Shown here: piece by piece, positions 43,930 to 53,500 of the stretch
Numbering within the stretch: position 1 is the first letter of the stretch
Layout: each line of letters begins with the position of its first letter
NCBI GenBank assembly: GCA_034670405.1
Contig: JAXDDX010000194.1
Span: 664,410-728,409, forward strand
Source of the DNA: Hoplostethus atlanticus
Lineage: Eukaryota > Chordata > Actinopteri > Trachichthyiformes > Trachichthyidae
Direction of reading: 5' to 3'
Length of the DNA: 64,000 bases
Position numbers and translations under genes: made by a program
The notes under the pieces: generated by a model
What the model saw: only the letters and a program-made list of their open reading frames with translations
Databases searched by the model: none
Told to the model about the DNA's origin: nothing

Positions 43930-45815
43930 TCAATCACGAGAGGCTAGGATTACAATTATAAAAATGTATTAACAGCATGAGAAGATGTGCATGGCCATGG
44001 GTTTGGCATAGACTCCAACACAATCTAACCCTTCTGGATATCTGATAGAGCTGTGGAACTGGTGGTGGGGGGTTGGAGGGGGTACGTCAGTCTTGTGCGG
44101 TTTAGGTAGCTGAAATGACAGAAACACGGAAGCAGCTGAGGGGGTACAAATAGAGGGAAATGGTTAATAATTGGTTTCTGAAGAGGGAGAAAGGGGAGAA
44201 ATCCTGCAGATTCCTCCTCTACAACATCAGGAGGATTCGTCCTTTCTCACTGACAAGGTAGTGCAGGTGCTCATCCAGGCTCTTGTCATCTCCCGCCTGG
44301 ACTACTACAACTCCCTCCTTGCTGGTGCCCCCATCAGACCTCTGGAGCTTGTTCAGAAAGATGCATCTCGTCTGGTGTTAAACCGCCCCAAGTTCTCCCA
44401 TACAACTACCCTTCTCCGTTCTCTACACTGGCTCCCTGTAGCAGCTCGCATCCAGTTCAAGACCCTGGTGCTAGCCTATAGGGTTTACCTCCAGGCTATG
44501 GTCAAGCCTTACACCCCCGCCCGACCACTTCGCTCTGCTGCCTCGAGGCGACTGGTTGCCCCATTGCTCAGAGGCCCCTGGGGGCCGATCTGCACGGTCA
44601 CGGCTTTTCTCTGTCCTGGCCCCACAGTGGTGGAATGAATTTCCCACTGATGTCAGGACAGCAGAGTCGCTGCCCATCTTTCTACCCTGACCCTTCCTCT
44701 TCTAGAGACACTACCCTGACCCTTCCTCTTCAAGAAACACTACTCTGACCCTTCCTCTTCAAGAAACACTACCCTGACCCTTCCTCTTCAAGAAACACTA
44801 CCCTGACCCTTCCTCTTCTAGAGACACTACCCTGACCCTTCCTCTTCAAGAAACACTACCCTGACCCTTCCTCTTCAAGAAACACTACCCTGACCCTTCC
44901 TCTTCAAGAAACACTACCCTGATCCTTCCTCTTCAAGAAACACTACCCTGACCCTTCCTCTTCAAGAAACACTACCCTGACCCTTCCTCTTAGCACTTGC
45001 CTATTTGTCTTCACTTACTTGTCTGAGCTCTTGTTTATTAGCTTGTTTATTTGATTCACTTATTTGTCTCATTTGTTAAATTAAAAAGTAGGTAGCTAAC
45101 TTATTGATCTTTTACCTCAGCACTGGTTATGCTCTTAGTTGCTTGTTTAGGAAGGAGATGCACTTACAATTTCTGGTGACTAGTAGTTCTGTTCTCTTGC
45201 CTACCTATGTTGAATGCACTTATTGTAAGTCGCTTTGGATAAAAGCATCTGCTAAATGACTGTAAGGTAATGTAATGTAAAAAGGAGCATGGGCTAGGGT
45301 GGTTGGACAATGCAGAGCTGGAGGCATGTTTGTTCCTACTGGCAAAATTATGAATGAAGGCGGTAGCCTTCCTGATTGAACTTAGGCTAAGCTCCATTTC
45401 AATCACGAGCGGCTAGGATTACAATTCTAAAAATGTATTAACTGTGAAAATGTGAAAATGTGCGTGAGCATGGGTTTGGCGTAGACTCCAAGAAGTATCC
45501 AGCGATAGGTCGAAGCTCCTTGGGGCAGGTAGGAGACAGGAGAACCCCCCCAAATCGATGGGGAATGCGGTGAGGAGCAGGTGGAGGAGAGAAGGGAGGC
45601 AGAAGATCTAATTGTTGCAGAGACGTGGGGGAGATTCCCTGCATGGCGGCCGTAGTGGTGGCGCCGATCCTGAAAGAATGCCCTGTATAACTGTGGTGGG
45701 AGAGGTTACATTTCTGCAGGACCAATCTTAGGTGGGTGTTAAACAATGATTTGGACATGGGGAAAAAGAAGGTGTCAGGAAAAGAGGAGAGGCCGAAGGA
45801 GTTCAAGGTCCCCAG
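43930..45815 (-). mobile_element. Tyrosine-recombinase retrotransposon remnant with nested L2
   Basis: The minus-strand frame 45827-45438 contains FFPMSKSLFN and YTGHSFRIGATTTAAMQGIS, the H-x-x-R segment of a DIRS/Ngaro-like tyrosine recombinase. Arrangement as in 12641-14264. The nested L2 fragment (+ strand, about 44160-45275) carries ISRLDYYNSLLAG and the standard L2 tail. Confidence 0.65.
44685..44995 (+). repeat. 29-bp minisatellite in L2, about 10 copies
   Basis: Copies of 'actaccctgacccttcctct' plus 'tcaagaaac' or 'tctagagac' repeat about 10 times. The corresponding place has one copy at 13441 and about four at 59085-59190. Confidence 0.95.
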
Positions 45816-46285
45816 GGATGCTCCCACTCCTGTACTCCCTGTTCACACACGACTGCGTGGCAACACACAGCACCAATACAATCATCAAGTTTGCGGACGA
45901 CACAACAGTGGTAGGCCTGATCACCGACGATGATGAGGCGGCCTACAGAGAGGAGGTCAGCAGCCTGGCAGTGTAGTGCCAGGACAATAACCTTTCTCTC
46001 AACGTCGGCAAGACCAGGGAGCTGATCGTGGACTACAGGAAACGGGTCCATGCACGCCCCCATCCACATCAACGGAGCTGGGGTGGAGCGCGTCGGCAAA
46101 AACCTCACATGGAGCACACACACCGATACCGTTGTGAATAGAGTGTGGCAGCGCCTCTTCCCACTCAGGAGACTGAAGCGATTTGGTATGGGCCCCAAGA
46201 TCCTCTGCAAGTTCTACAGCTGCACCAATGAGAGCATCTTGACTGGTTGCATCACCGCCTGGTATGGCAACAGCACAGCCCTGGA
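45816..46285 (+). mobile_element. Rex1-like LINE fragment
   Basis: Encodes SLFTHDCVATHS, IIKFADDTTVVGL and, in another frame, INGAGVERVGKNLTWS. A TAG replaces a Trp codon in LAVWCQ at 45974, shared with the 60-kb copy. Cut at the right by a V-SINE. Confidence 0.8.
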
Positions 46286-46710
46286 CCCAGGACCAAGAAG
46301 GTCCTGGGTTCGATTCCCGCCTGGGGCGCTGTTGACTCTGGGGTGCCCAGGTGGGTTATCTCCTGGGCCTTTCTGTGTGGAGTTTGCATGTTCTCCCCAT
46401 GCTCACATGGGTCTCCTCCTATAAAGAACCCCATCTAAAAACATGCAACATCCTGTCCTGTCCCTGACCAAGATGAGGACTCAAACCTGGAATTGGTCCC
46501 CGGGCGCTGGTATTGGAGGCTGCCCACTGCTCCCTGGCTGTTTCTGGAGGAAGGTTGGCGGGGATGGGAAAAAGCAGAGAATTCATTCAATTCGGACACC
46601 CTACCCTGCATGTATGTGTGTACTGTGTTCGGCGGCCACTTCCCCCCCTGCATGTGTTGTGTGTGTTGGTGCATGTTTGTGCATGCACCACCGAATTGCA
46701 AATAAAGTCT
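46286..46710 (+). mobile_element. V-SINE (tRNA-derived SINE)
   Basis: Has a tRNA-like head with B box GGTTCGATTCC at 46308, the V-SINE central core 'gtgtggagtttgcatgttct', then 'tggtccccgggcgctggtat' and an AATAAAG end near 46702. It replaces the 3' end of the LINE in this unit. Confidence 0.85.
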
Positions 46711-47349
46711 AATCTCTCAATGATTAGACTTGGCAGTTGCAGGACTGTATGATAATACCAATGAGGGGATGGGGACGGGCCCAAATCAAATGTTGCCTGA
46801 GGCCCCAGAAGACAAGAACAGGAACTAAATGGGCCCTATCATTACATGGCCCCCAGCTGCAATTATATAGGGCACATTGTGGCTATGTAAGGATCCTATG
46901 ATAATCTTGCTTGACCAGAAATAATGACCAAGGGATCTCTCCAATAGCAAACCTGTGTGGTATCTGAGACTCTCTGAGCTATGTCTCTTGAACTGGGGGC
47001 CCATGTGTTTGTTTCTATGCCTGGGGCCCTGCTCTTTCAATATACAATATATCTGTACAGGCACATAATCCAAGTAAAATTTGTGTAAATCAAATTAATA
47101 CAAACTAATTAATGCCCCTGGTAGTCCGGGGCCCCTGGGCAGTTGCTGATTTTTAAAAATTGACTACATTTTTCTCTTTAAAACACGCTATACTTTATCA
47201 TCATTTAATTTTTCCCCAGAGTCTCTCATACATTACCTTTTCAAAAGAAACTGTTCTTTTCTTCCTTCCTATTAATGATTGCAGTTACTGAGCTGTCCAT
47301 TTGAAACAGCAATAAGCGGGGGTCTACTAACTTTGTTTTTTTCTGGTAG
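46711..47349. other. OR unit 5' flank
   Basis: No gene; homologous to the flanks before OR3 and OR4. Confidence 0.7.
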
Positions 47350-47575
47350 CAATACCTCTAGTGGGGCCTTTGATAATAAAGGCAGACTGCCGTGGTCGTT
47401 GTCTGTGTTGAAAAGGTATAAAGGAGCAGACTTAGTGTTTCAGCTCAGTTAGTAAAGACTCACTGGCAGTCTACAGGACAGCAGATAAATGCAGATGAAG
47501 ACAAACGGTCATTTCTAAGCTGACATAATATTGATAGATTTACGGATATAGAGTTTAAATGAGGGCATGGTAAGT
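47350..47575 (+). promoter_or_regulatory. OR5 promoter and noncoding first exon
   Basis: TATAAA at 47417-47422; the leader ends at the GTAAGT donor at about 47570. The acceptor region reads 'gctgtattt' where OR3 and OR4 have 'gctgtagtt', so the usual AG is lost and another acceptor, if any, must be used. Confidence 0.55.
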
Positions 47576-47709
47576 TTGAAGTTGTTTACAGTAATAATGC
47601 TGAATAATGTTAATGGATGTATGAACACAGTGTTAGTAATACACTAGTTTCAACTTTTACAAAATGTAAAATAATTAACAAAGACAACAACAATACGGCT
47701 GCTGCTGCT

Positions 47710-47753
<44 letters not shown>

Positions 47754-47845
47754 GACATCCAAATCTTTTATTTTGAGGCATATTAGAAGAATTACTGTTG
47801 TATTTTATTGCTGTATTTATTGTTTCATAAACCAAAAGGAGGATC

Positions 47846-48760
47846 ATGGCAAATTCTACACAGTTTTCATATTTCATACTTAGGGCCTATTTAAACAGTG
47901 GGCCTCTGAAATACTTATTTTTCATGATTGTTATTTCTTTGTACATTTTAATTGTCTTTGCCAATTTCTTGCTCATTGTGATTATTTGTATGAAGAGAAG
48001 CTTACATGAACCTATGTATCTTTTTCTATGCAGCCTGTTTGTAAATGAACTGTATGGCAGTGCAGGGTTGTTTCCATTCCTTCTGGTTCAGATAGTCTCT
48101 GACACTCACATTGTTTCTGCTTCACTTTGTTTTTTGCAGATTTTCTGTTTAATAACATATGCCACTATAGAGTTTTGCAGCTTAGCTGTCATGTCGTATG
48201 ACAGGTACCTTGCTATCTGTTGTCCACTACAATATAATAGACGCATGACATCTAACAAGGTGGCTCTCTTTATTGTTGTGATATGGTTGTACTCTTTTCT
48301 CAAATGTCTTGTCCCTATAGCATTGAGCATTCGTTTGACACTGTGTGGAAATGTCATTAACAAAGTGTACTGTGACAACTACCCTATTGTCAAGCTGGCA
48401 TGCTCTGACACCAGAGTAAATCACATCTATGGACTCTTTGGCACCGTTCTCACAGTTTTCGTTCCTTTAACGCCAATCCTTTTCTCTTACATGAAGATTC
48501 TTCAAATTTGTTTAGCCGGCTCCAGAGAGACCAGACAGAAAGCTATTAGTACCTGCACACCTCACCTTGCTTCCCTTCTGAACTTTTCCTTTGGGTGCTG
48601 TTTTGAAATATTTCAGAGCAGATTTAATATGACTAATGTACCACAAATGTTGCGCATTATTTTATCATTGTATTTTTTGATGATGCAACCGCTCTTCAAT
48701 CCTATCATGTATGGAATTCGAATGTCCAAAATACGAAAGATATGTAAAACTCTGTTGTAA
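47846..48760 (+). CDS. Olfactory receptor, teleost delta type (OR5)
   Basis: Intact 304-residue OR with OR3-type N-terminus. MSYDRY, KAISTC and PLFNPIMYGI are present. The TM4 to extracellular-loop-2 segment differs from OR1-OR4: CLVPIALSIRLTLCGNVI and KVYCDNYPIV. TM3 has LITYATIEF. A 5-bp deletion near the end makes the protein stop at KTLL, four residues short of the usual VCCKM tail; OR7 shares the deletion. IC1 reads MKRSLHEP instead of MKRGLHEP. Confidence 0.95.
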   Translation: MANSTQFSYFILRAYLNSGPLKYLFFMIVISLYILIVFANFLLIVIICMKRSLHEPMYLFLCSLFVNELYGSAGLFPFLLVQIVSDTHIVSASLCFLQIFCLITYATIEFCSLAVMSYDRYLAICCPLQYNRRMTSNKVALFIVVIWLYSFLKCLVPIALSIRLTLCGNVINKVYCDNYPIVKLACSDTRVNHIYGLFGTVLTVFVPLTPILFSYMKILQICLAGSRETRQKAISTCTPHLASLLNFSFGCCFEIFQSRFNMTNVPQMLRIILSLYFLMMQPLFNPIMYGIRMSKIRKICKTLL

Positions 48761-49629
48761 AATGTACGGTACTCACAGGGTTCATATGCAAGTGTAATGG
48801 AAAACATTGGATAACATTTTGATAATTTATAGTCTTGACAAGTTTGGTAATTTCACAAAAGAAAAGATGGAAAAATTATCCTGATAATACATCACCTTCA
48901 TTCACTTAATGTGAAATGTTGAAATGTCATTTAACCCTCATGTTATGGTGTGGGTCAAATTGACCCGTTTAAAAGTTAAAAAAATTTAAAAAAAAGTTTT
49001 CAGCATGAAACCTTTTCTGCTGGCCTCAATTACTGATATAAAAAAATGAACAAATACATGGTCCTCATCTCCCAATATGTGTCAGGCAATGATATCACAG
49101 GGTACCCCCAGGGTTCTCGAAGTTAAATTTAAGACTTTTTAAGACCTTTTTAGTCCCACTTAGAATGAAATTTAATGCCAACTTCACGGCCATAAGTATG
49201 AAGGATATAATGGAAAATCAGTATGGATTTTAAGCCCTAGAAAATAATTATTTACCAAGTATTTGAATTTAATAAAACATGTTATTATAATACTCACATT
49301 CATATTTAATACACAATAGCTTTGTGAGCGCCCTTCACATGATCACAGACAAAAACGCGCTGGCCCTGGGTGGAGACGCTGGGAGACCCCCTGGCGCTGT
49401 GCTCAAAGTTCAACTATATTCAACTTTAACCTTTGTGATACCCTGTATCAGCAGCAAACAGAATAACTACTGTGCCAGTGACCACTAGGATAGCACTGAC
49501 TTGTGGCGCAGATATAAAGTTTGCTTTTGAGCTGGTCATTCCTGATTCAATTCAGAAAATAGTTCTAGAAATGACTAACCTAGAAGGGAGAGATGTTTTT
49601 GGGCAGAATTGGAGGGAGCTGGACACATC
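48761..49629. other. OR5 3' flank with piggyBac-like stub
   Basis: No host gene. It matches 17353-18362; the piggyBac-like stub (MTNLEGRDVFG) is at 49472-49629 and is again cut by the L2 tail. Confidence 0.65.
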
Positions 49630-50424
49630 CATTACATTACATTACAGGCATTTAGCAGATGCTTTTATCCAAAGAGACTTACAATAAGTGCATTCAACAT
49701 AGGTAGGCAAGAGAACTACTAGTCACCAGAAATCGTAATCGTAATTTCCTTCCTAAACAAGCATCTAATAGCAGAACCAGTGCTGAGGTAAAAGAACAAA
49801 AAGTTAGCTACCTACTTTTTAATTAAACAAATGAGACAAATAAGTGAAGCAAATAAACAAGAGCTCAGACAAATAAGTGAAGACAAATAGGCAAGTGCTA
49901 AGAGGAAGGGTCATGGTAGTGTTTCTTGAAGAGGTGGGTTTTCAGCCTGCGGCGAAAGATGGGCAGCGATTCTGCTGTCCTGACATCAGTGGGAAGTTCA
50001 TTCCACCACTGTGGGGCCAGGACAGAGAAAAGCGAAGTAGTTGGGCGGGGCTGTAAGGCTTGACCATAACCTGGAGGTAAGAAGGAGCTGTTCCTTTCAC
50101 TGCCCTATATGCTAGCACCAGGGTCTTAAACCGGATGCAAGCTGCTACAGGGACCCAGTGTAGAGAAGGGTACTTGTGTGGGAGAACTTGGGGCGGTTGA
50201 ACACCAGAAGAGCTGCAGCTTTCTGAACAAGCTCCAGAGGTCTGAATGCAGACACCGGGGCACTAGCAAGGAGGGAGTTGCAGTAGTCCAGGCGGGAGAT
50301 AACAAGAGCCTGGATGAGCACCTGCGCTGCTTCGTCAGTGAGGAAGGGGCGAATCCTCCTGATGTTGTAGAGGAGGAATCTGCAGGAGCATGTCACTGAT
50401 GAGATGTTTGCCGAGAACAACAGT
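49630..50424 (-). mobile_element. L2 LINE 3' fragment
   Basis: From the (ATTAC)n tail at 49630 through the 'gatgagatgtttgccgagaa' edge at about 50420. It encodes [13 protein letters not shown] and ALLVFNRPKF. Part of the WWNELP region is deleted relative to 18690-18900. Confidence 0.85.
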
Positions 50425-50601
50425 GTAGTGCCAGGACAATAACCTTTCTCTCAACATCGGCAAGACCAGGGAGCTGATGGTGGATTACAGGATTACAGGG
50501 GTGCATGCACGCCCAAATCCACATCAACGGAGCTGAGGTGGAGCGCGTCAAGAGCTTCAAGTTCCTCGGTGTCCACCTCAGCAAAAACCTCACATGGAGC
50601 A

Positions 50602-51138
50602 GGTCACGGCTCCAGCCCCGACCCCGGGTTTTCCCTGTGTCTCTACCTCCCTTGTATCTCCACCTCCCCTGTCTGTCTCTCATTGTATGTCTGTGTGTGT
50701 GGCGTGGGTGTGGCTCCCTCTCCTGGCCCTGCGTTTCCTCCACACCTGCCGCCTATCAAGCCATCAGCCCAGCAGTACATATACCCCGGCTCTCCAACCA
50801 CTCGTCGCCAGATTGTTCCGCCAACTTCCGTGGTAGTCACTCTCTCGGCCGCTCATGACCTTGTCTGAGTATTTTCCCTCGTGTACCCTTGTGCTTATAC
50901 TAACCAATTCTCCTGTCTCCCAAGATCCCCTGAACGCCTCCTTCCTCGTGTCTCCTCGCCGCTATCCATCAGCCTGCCTGCTTTCCTCGCTCCTGCTTCG
51001 CCTGCCTGCCCCAGCCCCATCCAGCCCAGCCTCTGCACCCCCCACCATCCCAGCACCTGCTCACCATTAAAACCTCTTTTTCCCTACTCCCTTGTTGTGG
51101 TCTGCGTTCTGGGTCCTACACAAACTGCAACCCCTGAC
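50602..51138 (+). mobile_element. LTR-like insertion, about 537 bp
   Basis: Starts GGTCACGGCTCC and ends CCCCTGAC, with AGCA at both 50598-50601 and 51139-51142. The layout (TATA-like 'agtacatatacccc', then 'cgtcgccagattgttc') parallels the solo LTRs at 41971 and 60029, so it is a diverged relative. The 35530 site is empty. Confidence 0.65.
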
Positions 51139-51410
51139 AGCACACACACCAATATCGTTGTGAAGAGAGTGCGGCAGCGCATTTTCCCACTCAGGAGACT
51201 GAAACGATTTGGTATGGGCCCCAAGATCTCCTGCAAGTTCTACAGCTGCACCACTGAGAGCATCTGGACTGGGTGCATCACCGCCTGGTATGGCAAAATC
51301 ACCAAGGACCTCAGTCACCCAGCTCACAGACTGTTCACTCTGTTACCATCTGGCAAACGGTACCGGAGCATCGACTAGAACTTCTACCCCCAAGTCATAA
51401 GACTGCTAAA

Positions 51411-52538
51411 CAGTCCCTCCAGGATGTTGCGATCTTGCGATCGCAAGATTTGACACAAGTTCAACTAACTGCCGCAATACTTGCAAAAGCTTGCAATTTT
51501 GCCAAAATAAATATGCAATTTGCACCATTTTCTTTCTCATTATCCTGAGCCTTTGATATGGTTACACACGAGGGCAATGCCGGAATGGCCAATTGGGACA
51601 ACCGGGTGGTCTTTGGGCTGGTTGGACGGGCGTAGCCTAATCATTTCATAAACTGTTCAAGGTGATTTGCTGCTAACAGGCCGGTGACTAGTTAGATGTG
51701 TGTTCTCCGCTCCGGACCTCTCTCTCCTTTTCTCTGTGTCAAACTGGCAGCACTGACAGACCTGACAGATTAGAGCGAGACGGGAACATGACGGGTCAAC
51801 TAATGATGTGATGGTGTTACACCATTTACACAGCGACTGCATTAGTGGTGTAGAAAACTTTAATTTTATTACTTCGCGGCAATATTTTGTAAAGCATGCA
51901 AGTTGACTATAAGGTAGCACCGGACACACACCACTCCCCCACTATCGGCAAAGACCAACCACTCCTACTCGCCTTCCAGTAAAATGAACTACAAACCGCT
52001 CACTCCGCCATCTACTGGCAGGTGCAATAAACCTGGAACTGACCAAATAACTACATGCCACAGTATATTATTAAACAAAACATTGAACGGATTGGGCAGG
52101 TATTTAAAAAAATATCCTTTTACAGGTGCTACAATGGCAAACTGTAGATATGCTGCATTGCAGCCTAAAGGGAAAAAAAACAAAAATAATGCAAAGAAAA
52201 CTAGGATTAAAAAGGAATGAAAGACAAAGAAAGGCACTAGACAGAGATCATGTGTAGTAAAACTAGTTTTCAGCCAGCGGCCCCAGGAGGTATTAATGTG
52301 TGACGATTACTCTACTTTACTACTTTAAAAAAACAACTTAAAAAACAGAGTGGGCAGTTTACAATGTTTTGGGGAGGATGGGGGGCTCGAAATTTTCATC
52401 AATTCCTTCTGTTTTAACACAAGATAACACGAAAAATATCGCAAATTGCATCGCAATTTTTGATAAAAGCCGCTGCAAATTCAATCATTTTGGGCTGCAA
52501 TAATCAGAAAAAAACTCTGCGAAATTCTGGTGGGACTG
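51411..52538. mobile_element. hAT-like non-autonomous element, about 1.1 kb
   Basis: Left end CAGTCCCTCCAGGATGTTGCG-like and right end, in inverse, CAGTCCCACCAGAATTTCGC, giving matching terminal inverted repeats. GCTAAACAG occurs at 51405-51413 and 52539-52547 around it. The interior frames (for example 51984-52220) show no transposase. Confidence 0.7.
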
Positions 52539-52805
52539 GCTAAACAGCCTACCGATGGCATCCCGGTCAATCCCTAACTTGCACTGACTCTATGCACCTT
52601 ACAGACTCTGCCACCCACCCCTGCCATTCATCCTGTACTTACAGTATACACTTTATATAAAACCCTTTCTTATATATTTAATTTTCTTATTATTGTACTT
52701 AATTTTTGACTGTAGGTAGAGCTTGTAAGTAAGCATTTCACTGTATAGAACACACCTGCTGTATTCACTACATGTGACAAATAAACTTGACTTGACTTGT
52801 TAACA

Positions 52806-53128
52806 ATGTTAACTGATGTTTCCTCTGTTGTATTTGTAGCCTTGCATAGGTTGATACCATTTTGTGATTTTACAATTAAACTGTCCAATGATTGTGACTT
52901 GGCAGTTGCAGGACTGTATGATAATACCAATGAGGGGATGGGGACGGGCCCAAATCAAATGTTGACTGAGGCCCCAGAAGACAAGAACAGGAACTAAATG
53001 GGCCCTGTCATTTGATGGCCCCCAGCTGCAATTATATAGGGCACATTGTGGCTATGTAAGGACCCTATAATAATCTTGCTTGACCAGAAATAGTGACCAA
53101 GGGATCTCTCCAATAGCAAACCTGTGTA
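52806..53128. other. OR6 5' flank, truncated
   Basis: Matches OR unit 5' flank up to 'atagcaaacctgtgtagt' and then jumps into OR coding sequence, so promoter, leader and N-terminus are deleted. Confidence 0.8.
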
Positions 53129-53500
53129 GTAGAACTAGAGTAGGCTTACATGAACCTATGTATCTTTTTCTATGCAGCCTGTTTGTAAATGAACTGTATG
53201 GCAGTGCAGGGTTGTTTCCATTCCTTCTGGTTCAGATAGTCTCTGACACTCACATTGTTTCTGCCTCACTTTGTTTTTTGCAGATTTTCTGTTTATATAC
53301 ATATGCCTCTATAGAGTTTTGCAGCTTAGCTGTCATGTCGTATGACAGGTACCTTGCTATCTGTTGTCCACTACAATATAATAGACGCATGACATCTAAT
53401 AAGGTGTCTCTCTTTATTGTTGTGATATGGTTGTACTCTTTTCTCAAATGTCTTGTCACTCTATCCTTGAGCATTCGTTTGACACTGTGTGGAAATGTAC
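53129..53500 (+). pseudogene. Olfactory receptor pseudogene OR6, both ends lost
   Basis: The sequence encodes from RVGLHEPMYLF (end of IC1) through TM2, TM3 with MSYDRYLAICC and TM4 to SIRLTLCGNV, then ends abruptly. There is no internal stop. Loop/TM4 sequence (CLVTLSLSIRLTLCG) is intermediate between the two types. Upstream joins unit flank at about 53128; downstream joins sequence found after OR4 (38741 on). About 125 codons remain, so no functional receptor is possible. Confidence 0.95.

Larger units (their letters stand above)
50425..52805 (+). mobile_element. Rex1-like LINE 3' part, split by two insertions
   Basis: Encodes INGAEVERVKSFKFLGVHLS, is interrupted by an LTR-like insertion (50602-51138), continues with FPLRRLKRFGMGPKISC, is interrupted again by a hAT-like element (51411-52538), and ends with the 3' UTR 'gtgacaaataaacttgactt' at about 52790. 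The unit before OR4 (35356-36072) lacks both insertions. Confidence 0.8.

Noticed and set aside
46300..46330. tRNA gene at the GGTTCGATTCC box (also near 61114)
   Set aside because: It is followed by the V-SINE core and has no complete cloverleaf; it is a SINE head.
51984..52220. Lysine-rich small protein
   Set aside because: It lies inside the hAT-like element and resembles AT-rich random sequence.
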